Shown: piece by piece, positions 1 through 6,499 of the stretch
Numbering within the stretch: position 1 is the stretch's first letter
How the letters are laid out: the number at the start of each line of letters is the position of its first letter
DNA from: Deferribacteres bacterium
Lineage (GTDB): Bacteria > Thermosulfidibacterota > Thermosulfidibacteria > Thermosulfidibacterales > Thermosulfidibacteraceae
Length of the DNA stretch: 8,236 nucleotides
Direction: 5' to 3'
NCBI GenBank assembly: GCA_013153205.1
Contig: JAADEW010000057.1
Span: forward strand, 1-8,236
Position numbers and translations under genes: made by a program
Notes under the pieces: model-generated
What the model saw: only the letters and a program-made list of their open reading frames with translations
Told to the model about the DNA's origin: nothing
The model's database searches: none

Positions 1-24
1 CCGGAAGACCGTTTTATTTTTTCC

Positions 25-32
25 GGGGGTGA
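25..32 (+). promoter_or_regulatory. Ribosome binding site deciding the panB GTG start
   Basis: A G-run followed by TGA (GGGGGTGA) ends 3 bases before the GTG at 36, with the five Gs about 6 bases upstream, a good Shine-Dalgarno position. The only ATG nearby (32-34) opens a three-codon frame that stops at 41-43, so it cannot start panB. The next in-frame ATG (residue 21) would remove conserved N-terminal strand residues. The 35 bases before panB contain no recognisable promoter, and all three plus frames are open from the left edge, so the tail of an upstream gene may be present. Confidence 0.65.
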
Positions 33-35
33 TGC

Positions 36-836
36 GTGGATAAAGTAACCATTGTAACCCTTTCCGAAAAGAAGCAAAAAAGAGAGCCCATCGTCATGAT
101 AACTGCCTACGACTATCCTTCAGCCCAGATGGTTGACGAAGCGGGAGTTGACATAATACTGGTGGGAGACTCTCTTGGCATGGTGGTTCTGGGATACGAA
201 AATACCCTGCCCGTAACCATGGAAGACATGCTGAGGCACACGGCGGCGGTGGCAAGAGGCGCCAAAAGAGCCATGGTGGTGGGAGACATGCCCTTCATGA
301 GCTACCAGCTCTCCCCTGAACAGGCTCTGGAGAACGCCGGCAGGTTCATCAAAGAGGCAAACGCCCACGCAGTCAAGCTTGAAGGGGGAGAGGAGGTCCT
401 TGACGCCATAAAAAAGATTACATCAGCAGGAATACCCGTTATGGGCCACATAGGGCTGACTCCCCAGTCCATACACAGAATAGGCGGATACAGGGTTCAG
501 GGCAGAGACGCAGAGCAGGCGGAGAAGCTCAAAAAAGACGCAAAGCTTCTTGAAGAGGCGGGGTGCTTCTCCATAGTCCTTGAAGCGGTGCCCGCCGAGC
601 TTGCCGCAGAAATTACCGGCTCTTTAAGCATACCCACCATAGGTATAGGAGCGGGACCCCACTGCGACGGACAGGTTCTCGTGTATCACGATGTGCTCGG
701 AATCTTTCAGGAGTTCAAGCCAAAATTCGTAAAGCGCTACGCCAATTTAAGAAAAGAGATTGTGGATGCGGTATCCCGATACGCCGATGAGGTGAGAAAA
801 GGCGACTTTCCTGATGAAGCCCACTCCTACAGATAG
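36..836 (+). CDS. panB: 3-methyl-2-oxobutanoate hydroxymethyltransferase (ketopantoate hydroxymethyltransferase)
   Basis: PanB is a cytoplasmic enzyme that transfers a hydroxymethyl group from 5,10-methylene-tetrahydrofolate to 3-methyl-2-oxobutanoate, giving ketopantoate, the first committed step of pantothenate and coenzyme A synthesis. The 266-residue protein has the family's usual length and TIM-barrel signature blocks: ITAYDYPSA (22-30), VGDSLGMVVLGY (43-54) with metal ligand D45, VGDMPF (82-87) with metal ligand D84, VKLEGG (113-118) with E116, GHIGLTPQ (137-144) and the catalytic-base region LEAVPAELA with E183. The start is GTG, supported by the ribosome binding site and family alignment. 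It is followed after 9 bases by panC. The ketopantoate reductase (PanE) that links PanB to PanC is not in the window. Identity is secure from motif order. Confidence 0.97.
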   Translation: MDKVTIVTLSEKKQKREPIVMITAYDYPSAQMVDEAGVDIILVGDSLGMVVLGYENTLPVTMEDMLRHTAAVARGAKRAMVVGDMPFMSYQLSPEQALENAGRFIKEANAHAVKLEGGEEVLDAIKKITSAGIPVMGHIGLTPQSIHRIGGYRVQGRDAEQAEKLKKDAKLLEEAGCFSIVLEAVPAELAAEITGSLSIPTIGIGAGPHCDGQVLVYHDVLGIFQEFKPKFVKRYANLRKEIVDAVSRYADEVRKGDFPDEAHSYR

Positions 837-845
837 GGGGAAAAG

Positions 846-1703
846 ATGGTTCTCGTGGAAAAAATTGACGAGATGAAAAGGCTTTCGGAAAAGTGGAGAG
901 AAGAAGGAAAGAGCATCGGATTTGTGCCCACCATGGGGTATCTGCACGAAGGGCACCTCTCTCTGGTGAGAAAGGCGAGGGAAGACAACGATGTGGTGGT
1001 GGTGAGCATTTTCGTTAATCCCACCCAGTTCGGTCCGGGAGAGGACTTTGAGAGGTATCCCAGAGACCTTGAAAGGGACCTTGAGCTCCTCAGGTCCATA
1101 GGAGTTGACGCCGTCTTCTACCCGTCAGCTTCGGAGATGTATCCTGAAGGATATAAGACTTTCGTTGAGGTTACGGACATAACCGAAAGGCTGTGCGGTG
1201 CCTCGCGTCCCGGACACTTCAGAGGGGTGACAACCGTATGCTGTAAGCTCTTTAACATCGTAAAGCCCCACAGGGCATACTTCGGCAAAAAGGACTTTCA
1301 GCAGTTCGTGGTGATAAAGACCATGGTGAAGGACCTCAATATGGACCTTGAAATTGTGCCCATGCCCATTGTGAGGGAGAAAGACGGGCTGGCCATGAGC
1401 TCAAGGAACACATATCTTTCTCCTCAGGAAAGAGAAGCGGCTTTATGCCTTTACCGGGCTTTAAAAAAGGCACAGGAGCTTTTCAACAGCGGTGAGAGAA
1501 ATGCAGAGGTCATAAGAGAAGAGGTGGAAAGGGTAATAAAATCAGAGCCCCTTGCAGAGATTGACTATGTTGCGGTAGTTGACCCGGAAAGCTTTCTGCC
1601 TGTTGACGAGGTGAAGGAAGGGACCCTCGTTGCCCTTGCGGTGAAGGTTGGTCCCGCAAGGCTTATTGACAATCTGCAGCTTGGTATAGACAAACTTCCT
1701 TAG
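846..1703 (+). CDS. panC: Pantothenate synthetase (pantoate--beta-alanine ligase)
   Basis: PanC joins pantoate and beta-alanine at the cost of ATP (to AMP and pyrophosphate) through a pantoyl-adenylate intermediate, in the cytoplasm. The 285-residue product has the full set of family motifs: PTMGYLHEGH (28-37) containing the HxGH nucleotide-binding signature (H34, H37), NPTQFGP (58-64), CGASRPGHFRGV (117-128), YFGKKDFQQ (145-153), and MSSRNTYLS (184-192), the KMSKS-equivalent loop. The ATG start follows a GGGGG stretch beginning at the last base of the panB stop codon, about 5 bases upstream. Its substrate beta-alanine is made by the product of the next gene, panD, 14 bases downstream. Length and motifs are normal for the family. 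Confidence 0.97.
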   Translation: MVLVEKIDEMKRLSEKWREEGKSIGFVPTMGYLHEGHLSLVRKAREDNDVVVVSIFVNPTQFGPGEDFERYPRDLERDLELLRSIGVDAVFYPSASEMYPEGYKTFVEVTDITERLCGASRPGHFRGVTTVCCKLFNIVKPHRAYFGKKDFQQFVVIKTMVKDLNMDLEIVPMPIVREKDGLAMSSRNTYLSPQEREAALCLYRALKKAQELFNSGERNAEVIREEVERVIKSEPLAEIDYVAVVDPESFLPVDEVKEGTLVALAVKVGPARLIDNLQLGIDKLP

Positions 1704-1717
1704 GGAGGAAAAGCAAC

Positions 1718-2107
1718 ATGAGAAGAAGAATGCTTCTTTCAAAGATTCACGGCGCCATCGTTACTCAGGCAAACCTCAACTATGTGGGAAGCATCACCAT
1801 AGACAGAGAGCTTATGGATGCGGCAGGACTTCTGCCCTACGAGGTGGTGGAGATATGGAACATAACAAACGGGGAAAGGTTCAACACCTATGTGATAGAG
1901 GGAGAGCCGGGTTCAGGCGTTATATGCTTGAACGGTGCCGCCGCAAGGAAAGTGGCAGTGGGAGACAAAGTCATTATAGCCTGCTATGTGGATGTGGAAC
2001 ACAAGGAGGCTATTAACTGGAATCCGAGGCTCGTGTTCGTGGATGAAAACAACAGGATAGTTGAAGTGAAGGGTGCCGAACAGCCTTTTGAAGTGTATAA
2101 AGCATGA
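1718..2107 (+). CDS. panD: Aspartate 1-decarboxylase precursor
   Basis: PanD decarboxylates L-aspartate to beta-alanine, the second substrate of PanC. It is a pyruvoyl enzyme made as a proenzyme that cleaves itself between Gly24 and Ser25. With the ATG at 1718 the protein reads YVGSITID with G24-S25 exactly at the family position, which independently confirms the start. Other expected residues fall in register: K9, W47, R54 and Y58 (NGERFNTY), and N72 in LNGAAA. Length (129 residues) is normal. A strong ribosome binding site (GGGAGGA, 1703-1709) precedes the start. The stop codon overlaps the ribD start in an ATGA arrangement, suggesting translational coupling. Confidence 0.97.
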   Translation: MRRRMLLSKIHGAIVTQANLNYVGSITIDRELMDAAGLLPYEVVEIWNITNGERFNTYVIEGEPGSGVICLNGAAARKVAVGDKVIIACYVDVEHKEAINWNPRLVFVDENNRIVEVKGAEQPFEVYKA

Positions 2108-3189
2108 CGCAGGACGAAAAATACATGTCCCGCGCCATAAGACTTGCCCGAAAAGGCGCGGGATGGGTAAGCCCCAATCCCATGGTGGGGGCTGTGATAG
2201 TTGACGAAAACGGCAGGATAGTTTCTGAAGGCTTCCACGAAAGGTTCGGCGGACCCCACGCAGAAAGGGTGGCGCTGGAAAAGCTCAACTTCAACGCCAA
2301 AGGATGCACCCTCTACGTCAACCTTGAACCCTGCTGTCACTACGGGAAGACCCCTCCGTGCACTCAGGCAATCATAAAATCCGGAATAAAACGGGTGGTG
2401 GTGGGAATGGCTGACCCCAATCCCCTCGTCAGCGGCAGAGGAATAGAAATCCTGAGGAACCACGGAATTGAGGTGGTAGTGGGGGTTCTGGAAGAAAGAT
2501 GCAGGGAGCTGAACAGAGCCTTTATCAAGTGGATAACCAGAAAAATACCCTACGTCACCCTCAAGTGGGCGCAGAGCCTTGACGGGAAAATCGCCACGAA
2601 AACCGGAGACTCCAGATGGATTAGCTCGGAAAAAGCCCTGAAGTTTGCCCACAGACTGAGAGCCCTGCACGATGCTGTTCTGGTGGGAAAAAGAACCGTG
2701 GAGAAGGACGACCCCATGCTCAATGTGCGTCTCGTCAGGGGAAGAGACCCGCTCAGGGTGGTGCTTGATGCGGACCTGTCCCTGCCGCCTGACAGGAAGG
2801 TCTTCTCCGTTCCACCTGAAACCGTGGTGTTTACCGCATCAGGCTCAAAAGAAAAAGAAGAAAGGCTTAAAGAAAAAGGGGTTGAAGTAATCCGCATCCC
2901 CGAATCTGAAGGGAAGCTCTCCATAAAAGAGGTGCTCAAAACCCTTGGAGAGCGGGGAATAACATCGCTTCTCGTGGAAGGAGGCTCGCAAACCCACGCC
3001 TCTTTCATCAAAGAGGGGCTTTACGATGAGATACAGGCAGTGGTTGCTCCCAAAATAATAGGAAGCGGTATAGAAGCCGCGGGTATTGAAGGCATAAACA
3101 GGGTTGAAGACGCCGTTAAACTGCGCCTTCTCTCCGCAAGGAGATTAGGAGAGGATGTGGTAATTGTTCTGCGACCTCTGGAGTCTTGA
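2104..3189 (+). CDS. ribD: Bifunctional riboflavin biosynthesis protein RibD (deaminase and reductase)
   Basis: RibD carries out two consecutive riboflavin steps. Its N-terminal deaminase acts on 2,5-diamino-6-ribosylamino-4(3H)-pyrimidinone 5'-phosphate, and its C-terminal NADPH-dependent reductase reduces the ribosyl side chain. The deaminase domain (about 1-145) shows the zinc and catalytic set H52-A-E54 and PCCHYGKTPPC with C77 and C86, plus SPNPMVGAV (23-31). The reductase domain (about 148-361) shows YVTLKWAQSLDGKIA (150-164), RWISS (171-175), VGKRTVEKDDPMLNVR (194-209) and LLVEGGS (289-295). The 361 residues match the fused family. The ATG overlaps the panD stop (ATGA); no strong ribosome binding site is visible, so coupled translation is likely. 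The other riboflavin genes are not in the window. Its 3' end overlaps mlaE by 26 bases. Confidence 0.96.
   Translation: MTQDEKYMSRAIRLARKGAGWVSPNPMVGAVIVDENGRIVSEGFHERFGGPHAERVALEKLNFNAKGCTLYVNLEPCCHYGKTPPCTQAIIKSGIKRVVVGMADPNPLVSGRGIEILRNHGIEVVVGVLEERCRELNRAFIKWITRKIPYVTLKWAQSLDGKIATKTGDSRWISSEKALKFAHRLRALHDAVLVGKRTVEKDDPMLNVRLVRGRDPLRVVLDADLSLPPDRKVFSVPPETVVFTASGSKEKEERLKEKGVEVIRIPESEGKLSIKEVLKTLGERGITSLLVEGGSQTHASFIKEGLYDEIQAVVAPKIIGSGIEAAGIEGINRVEDAVKLRLLSARRLGEDVVIVLRPLES
3147..3155 (+). promoter_or_regulatory. Ribosome binding site for mlaE, inside ribD
   Basis: AGGAGAGGA lies in the last codons of ribD, 8 bases before a TTG codon at 3164. The mlaE frame has a TAA immediately upstream (3161-3163), and downstream no in-frame ATG, GTG or TTG occurs until codon 70, well past the STAS-domain sequence that should belong to the protein. 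The TTG is therefore the only workable start, and this is its ribosome binding site. Confidence 0.65.
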
Positions 3190-4237
3190 AGACAGCACCC
3201 TTTTTGTCTGCGGAAGATGGACCCTTGAAAGTTTAGAGGGCCGATTTTCCCGGATAGCAAGCCTTTCCGGTTTCAGGAGAATAGACGCTTCAAAGCTTGA
3301 AGAGCTGGACACCTACGGCGCCCTGCTCATAGTAAAGCTCCTTGAAAAGGAGAACCTAACCCCGGATGCGGTGGTATCCCCTAAAAAGGAGCACATCAGG
3401 CTAATTCTTCTCGTATGGAACAAAAAAAGCAGTTGTCCTAAAGGTGTGAAGCCATCCATAGTGGAGGACTTCGCAGACTGGCTCTGGGAGAGGCTCTTTT
3501 CCGCTGTGTCCTTTCTGGACTTTATGGGAAGGCTCTTTTTAGAGACGGCAAGGGGATACAAGGACTTTGAGATTCGCTCCCTCTTTCGGGACATTCAGGA
3601 GATGGGAGCAAGGGCAACCCTTATCATAGGAGTGCTGAGCTTTCTCATAGGGGTGGTGATTGCCTATCAGAGCGCCGCCCAGCTTGCCAGATTCGGAGCC
3701 AACATCTTCATAGTTGACCTCGTGGTCCTATCGGTGGTAAGAGAGCTTTCTCCCCTCATCGTTGCGGTTCTCATGTCGGGAAGAAGCGCAAGCAGTTACA
3801 CCGCCACCATAGGAACCATGAGGGTAAACGAGGAGATAGAGGCTTTAGAGGTCATAGGCGTATCCCCTTTCGTCACCGTGGTTCTTCCACGGGTGCTCTC
3901 CCTCGTTATCGTCACGCCGCTTCTCGTGGTCTTTGCAGACTTTGTGGGTATATTCGGTGGGATGCTGGTATCAAAAGCGGTTTTAGGAGTGGAGTTTGCC
4001 CAGTTCGTCAAAAGAATGGAGATGGTTCTTTCACCCCATCACTTCTGGGCAGGAGTCATCAAGGCACCTGTTTTTGGTCTGTTCGTCGCGCTCATCGGCA
4101 CATGGAAGGGCCTAACCGTTGAGAAAAGGGCGGAAAGTGTGGGCAAAAGGGTCATAGAAAGCGTGGTGGTGAGCATCTTCGGCGTTCTGGTTATAGACGC
4201 CGCCTTCTCCGTGATTTTCAGAATACTGGGAATCTGA
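3164..4237 (+). CDS. mlaE: MlaE-family ABC transporter permease with fused N-terminal STAS domain
   Basis: This is the inner-membrane permease of an MCE/Mla-type phospholipid transporter. Residues about 10-90 form a STAS domain (FVCGRWTLESL at 14-24 and the ELDTYGALLIV segment at 47-57, with T50 at the place of the conserved Thr of MlaB). Separate MlaB is thus replaced by a fusion, a common arrangement outside enterobacteria. Residues about 100-357 are the permease: an amphipathic helix, then hydrophobic segments near 152-170, 182-204, 236-266, 300-315 and 332-353. Family motifs include RELSPLIVAVLMSGRSASS (193-211) and GTMRVNEEIEALEVIGVSP (217-235). The start is TTG, within the end of ribD (26-base overlap). 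The stop lies 3 bases before mlaF. Confidence 0.92.
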   Translation: MFCDLWSLEDSTLFVCGRWTLESLEGRFSRIASLSGFRRIDASKLEELDTYGALLIVKLLEKENLTPDAVVSPKKEHIRLILLVWNKKSSCPKGVKPSIVEDFADWLWERLFSAVSFLDFMGRLFLETARGYKDFEIRSLFRDIQEMGARATLIIGVLSFLIGVVIAYQSAAQLARFGANIFIVDLVVLSVVRELSPLIVAVLMSGRSASSYTATIGTMRVNEEIEALEVIGVSPFVTVVLPRVLSLVIVTPLLVVFADFVGIFGGMLVSKAVLGVEFAQFVKRMEMVLSPHHFWAGVIKAPVFGLFVALIGTWKGLTVEKRAESVGKRVIESVVVSIFGVLVIDAAFSVIFRILGI

Positions 4238-4240
4238 AAG

Positions 4241-4999
4241 ATGGAAGAGATAATCAGGATAGAAAACCTGACAACCGCCTACGGAAACAGAATTATACAC
4301 AGAGGGCTCAACCTTACGGTCAAAAAGGGGGAAATCCTCTCAATTCTCGGCGGAAGTGGCGCCGGAAAAAGCACCCTGCTCAAGGTGATGCTACTTTTAA
4401 AAAAGCCCCTTGAAGGCAGGGTTTACATCTACGGAGTTGATGCCTTTGCCATGACGGAAGCAGAAAGAGACGCTTTGAGAAGGCGTATGGGCGTTTTATT
4501 CCAGGCGGGTGCCCTCTTTTCATCAATAACCGTGGGGGAAAACATCACCTACGTCATAAGAAAAAGGCACAAAATTCCGCAAGATGCGGCGTGTGAAATG
4601 GCGATTTTCAAGCTCAGACTTGCCAATCTGTCCGATGAGGTCTTCAACATGTATCCCGACCAGCTCTCAGGAGGAATGAAGAAAAAAGCGGCACTTGCAA
4701 GAGCCCTCGCCCTTGACCCGGACGTCCTCTTTCTGGACGAGCCCACAAGCGGACTTGACCCCATAAGCGCAGACGACTTTGACAGAACCATATCGGAAAT
4801 AAACAGGCTCCTGGGCACCACCGTGGTGATGATAACCCACGACCTCGCAAGTCTCAGAATATCCCACAGGGTAGCTGTTCTTTCCGCAGGGAGGGTGATA
4901 TACTCAGGACCTGTGAAAGGGCTTTTTGAGGTTGACGACCCCTGGGTCAGAGAGCTCGTAAACGGTGAGCGGGGAAGGAGGTTGCTCGGTGGAACCTAA
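4241..4999 (+). CDS. mlaF: MlaF-family ABC transporter ATP-binding protein
   Basis: This is the cytoplasmic ATPase that drives the MlaE permease. The 252 residues contain a complete nucleotide-binding domain: Walker A GGSGAGKST (37-45), Q-loop with Q88 in VLFQAGALFSSITV, ABC signature LSGGMKKKAALARAL (142-156), Walker B VLFLDEPTSGLDP (162-174) with catalytic E167, and switch histidine H200 in MITHD. The FQAGALFSSLTV-type Q-loop and SGGM(K/R)KR-type signature are typical of the Mla/Mce ATPase group rather than generic importers. The ATG is 3 bases after the mlaE stop, with only weak ribosome binding sequence, so coupling to mlaE is likely. The 3' end overlaps mlaD. Confidence 0.95.
   Translation: MEEIIRIENLTTAYGNRIIHRGLNLTVKKGEILSILGGSGAGKSTLLKVMLLLKKPLEGRVYIYGVDAFAMTEAERDALRRRMGVLFQAGALFSSITVGENITYVIRKRHKIPQDAACEMAIFKLRLANLSDEVFNMYPDQLSGGMKKKAALARALALDPDVLFLDEPTSGLDPISADDFDRTISEINRLLGTTVVMITHDLASLRISHRVAVLSAGRVIYSGPVKGLFEVDDPWVRELVNGERGRRLLGGT
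4975..4981 (+). promoter_or_regulatory. Ribosome binding site deciding the mlaD start
   Basis: AAGGAGG, a near-perfect Shine-Dalgarno sequence, lies inside the end of mlaF and 7 bases before the GTG at 4989. An earlier in-frame GTG at 4965 would be longer by eight residues (SGEGGC-like) but has no comparable site upstream. The downstream GTG is therefore preferred. Confidence 0.7.
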
Positions 5000-5831
5000 A
5001 CCCAAATACATAGTGGTGGGGCTGTTTCTCGTGGCATTGAGCGCCGCCTCCGTAGGTTTCGTTCTGTGGATGTATGGCTATCGGGGAAAAGAGGAATACA
5101 AGACCTATGTTATACTCACGGAAGAGTCCATCTCAGGAATAGATGTGGGTTCTCCCGTGCGCTATAAAGGTGTAAATGTGGGAAAGGTCACGGGAATTGA
5201 GATACACCCGAAGGACCCGAACGTAGTGGTGATATTCATGAAGATAAAAAAGGGAGTTCCCATCGGAAAGGACACCGTTGCCCGCATCAAACCCATAGGA
5301 ATAACAGGCCTTTCTTACATAAGTTTGAGCGGCGGAAAGGACAGGGAGCCTTACATGGTGATGATAAACGGAAAGAGCTATCCCATGATAAGGCTTGAGC
5401 TGTCCGAGATTCAAAGGGTATCCCGCTCCCTGCCGGAGCTTCTGGCAAACGCAAACCGACTGCTCATCCGCATAAACAGAATGTTCAGCGACAAAAACAT
5501 AGAAAACTTTTCCCGCATCTCGGAAAATCTCAAAAGAGCAACGGCAAAGCTTGAAGAGCTGGAAGATAAGCTGAAAGAGCTTGCGGAAGAATACTACACC
5601 GTTGGAAAAAAGGCAGAGCCCTTAATGGAAAGGCTAAACTCCCTCATAACCACCCTAAACGGCACCACCACAACCTTTAAAGAGGACACCCTGAAAGAGC
5701 TTAAAAAGGCAATCCGCGACTCAAGAAGGCTGATTCACCAAATGGAATCGCTGACGAGAAAGCTCAAAAACGACCCATCCATCTTTATCCACGGTATAAA
5801 AGGCAAAAAGGGACCGGGAGAGGGAGAATGA
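4989..5831 (+). CDS. mlaD: MlaD-family MCE protein with long C-terminal coiled coil
   Basis: This is the periplasmic substrate-binding component, anchored in the inner membrane, that forms a hexameric ring with a lipid tunnel on top of MlaE in this family. Numbered from the GTG at 4989 (280 residues): a short cytoplasmic tail, one transmembrane helix at about 7-29 (YIVVGLFLVAL...), a single MCE domain at about 37-117 (GIDVGSPVRYKGVNVGKV, 50-67; IGITGLSYISLSGG, 103-116), then about 150 residues that are largely helical and charged, with Leu/Ile heptad spacing (for example KLEELEDKLKELAEE), ending at DPSIFIHG and a Lys/Gly-rich tail. E. coli MlaD (about 183 residues) lacks such a tail, which resembles the needle-forming helices of PqiB-like proteins. 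It overlaps mlaF by 11 bases and the lipoprotein gene by 4. Confidence 0.9.
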   Translation: MEPKPKYIVVGLFLVALSAASVGFVLWMYGYRGKEEYKTYVILTEESISGIDVGSPVRYKGVNVGKVTGIEIHPKDPNVVVIFMKIKKGVPIGKDTVARIKPIGITGLSYISLSGGKDREPYMVMINGKSYPMIRLELSEIQRVSRSLPELLANANRLLIRINRMFSDKNIENFSRISENLKRATAKLEELEDKLKELAEEYYTVGKKAEPLMERLNSLITTLNGTTTTFKEDTLKELKKAIRDSRRLIHQMESLTRKLKNDPSIFIHGIKGKKGPGEGE

Positions 5832-6379
5832 AGAGGCTTTTTGCAGGAATAGCGGTCTTAATCCTTTCGGGATGCCTTCCCATAAACACCAAACCGGTTG
5901 AGATATACAAACCGCCGCTCAAACCAGCATCCTGCAACAGCAAAATTCCCGTATCAATAGAAGTCTCTGCCCCCAACGCCCTTGATACAACCCGCATCCT
6001 ATACGAAAAGGACGGAAAATACCTATACTACGAGTTTTCCGAATGGTTCTGCGAGCCGGCGTGTCTCGTGGAAGAAGCGCTGAAAAGCGCCATTGCCGCT
6101 GACGGAGCCGCCCCCTGCACCCTTGAGGTGGAGGTTCTGGACTTCGGTCCGTGGGAAGGCAAGAGAAGTTTCGGGGTGATGCTTAGGGCATTTGAGACCT
6201 TAAAGTGTAACGGAAAAAACAGAAAAAAGCTTTTTTACTACAGACGGCAAATCAAAAAAACAAGCCTAAAGGAAGCTTCATCGGTAATGGGTCAGCTTCT
6301 TTCAAGGCTTGCCGAAGACACCTGCAAATGGATAGGCGAATTCACCCATCAGATTGGCGGTGCACCTGAATCCGAGTAA
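5828..6379 (+). CDS. ABC-type transport auxiliary lipoprotein (PqiC-like), cysteine-rich
   Basis: The 183-residue protein begins with a lipoprotein signal peptide: KR, a hydrophobic stretch (LFAGIAVLIL) and lipobox LSGC, so Cys16 should be lipidated. There is no Asp at position +2 (it is Leu), so export to the outer membrane is expected by the E. coli sorting rule. The block at about 50-85 (LDTTRILYEKDGKYLYYEFSEW, split by several Tyr, then LVEEALKSAI) matches the pattern of the ABC_trans_aux/PqiC lipoproteins that accompany MCE transporters. The mature part has six further cysteines (36, 75, 79, 97, 127, 166), unusual and suggestive of disulfides. The ATGA overlap with mlaD, and a GGGAG site 7 bases upstream, place it in the same unit. 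Its likely role is the outer-membrane end of the lipid path; that role is inferred. Confidence 0.85.
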   Translation: MKRLFAGIAVLILSGCLPINTKPVEIYKPPLKPASCNSKIPVSIEVSAPNALDTTRILYEKDGKYLYYEFSEWFCEPACLVEEALKSAIAADGAAPCTLEVEVLDFGPWEGKRSFGVMLRAFETLKCNGKNRKKLFYYRRQIKKTSLKEASSVMGQLLSRLAEDTCKWIGEFTHQIGGAPESE

Positions 6380-6382
6380 GAG

Positions 6383-6455
6383 AGCCGGCGGGCGGACTTG
6401 AACCGCCGACCTGGGCATTACGAGTGCCCTGCTCTACCAGCTGAGCTACGCCGGC
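6383..6455 (-). tRNA. tRNA-Thr (anticodon CGT)
   Basis: The reverse strand folds into a complete 73-base cloverleaf. The acceptor stem is GCCGGCG/CGCCGGC (6449-6455 with 6384-6390). The D arm is GCTC/GAGC around AGCTGGTA. The anticodon stem is GGGCA/TGCCC around CTCGTAA, placing anticodon CGT at 6420-6422 (reads ACG). A 5-base variable loop (AGGTC) and a T arm GGCGG-TTCAAGT-CCGCC follow. The discriminator base is T (6383). CCA is not encoded: the next bases are CTC, so it must be added by a nucleotidyltransferase. The gene ends 3 bases from the stop codon of the convergent lipoprotein gene and starts 21 bases after the HD-GYP gene stop. Confidence 0.97.
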
Positions 6456-6470
6456 ACATTTCAGACAGTA

Positions 6471-6499
6471 AAGATATCAAAAACCCATTATTTCGGCAA
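6471..6499 (-). promoter_or_regulatory. Possible promoter for the tRNA-Thr gene
   Basis: On the minus strand a TTGCCG (-35 like, 6494-6499) and TATCTT (-10 like, 6471-6476) are separated by 17 bases. The -10 ends 15 bases before the tRNA, leaving room for a leader of roughly 8 bases. Each hexamer matches the sigma-70 consensus at only four of six positions. The -35 lies in the last codons of the HD-GYP gene and the -10 just after its stop. The alternative is that the tRNA is processed from read-through of that gene. Confidence 0.35.

Noticed and set aside
1..48. Tail of an upstream gene (frame 1 reads PEDRFIFSGGDAWIK then TAA at 46-48; frame 3 stops at 30-32; frame 2 stops at 41-43).
   Set aside because: All three frames are open from the window edge for only 9 to 15 codons and none matches a family I recognise. 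An upstream gene ending here, overlapping the panB start, is likely, but the frame cannot be chosen.
1984..2670. Long minus-strand open frame (228 codons) opposite panD and ribD.
   Set aside because: It lies wholly antisense to two secure genes with catalytic motifs, has no recognisable domain and has an atypical His/Ser/Phe-rich composition, as expected for a shadow of the coding strand.
6391..6407. GC-rich hairpin on the plus strand (GGCGG / CCGCC) after the lipoprotein gene, as a terminator.
   Set aside because: It is the T arm of the tRNA read in reverse and is not followed by a T-run, so it is not an intrinsic terminator.
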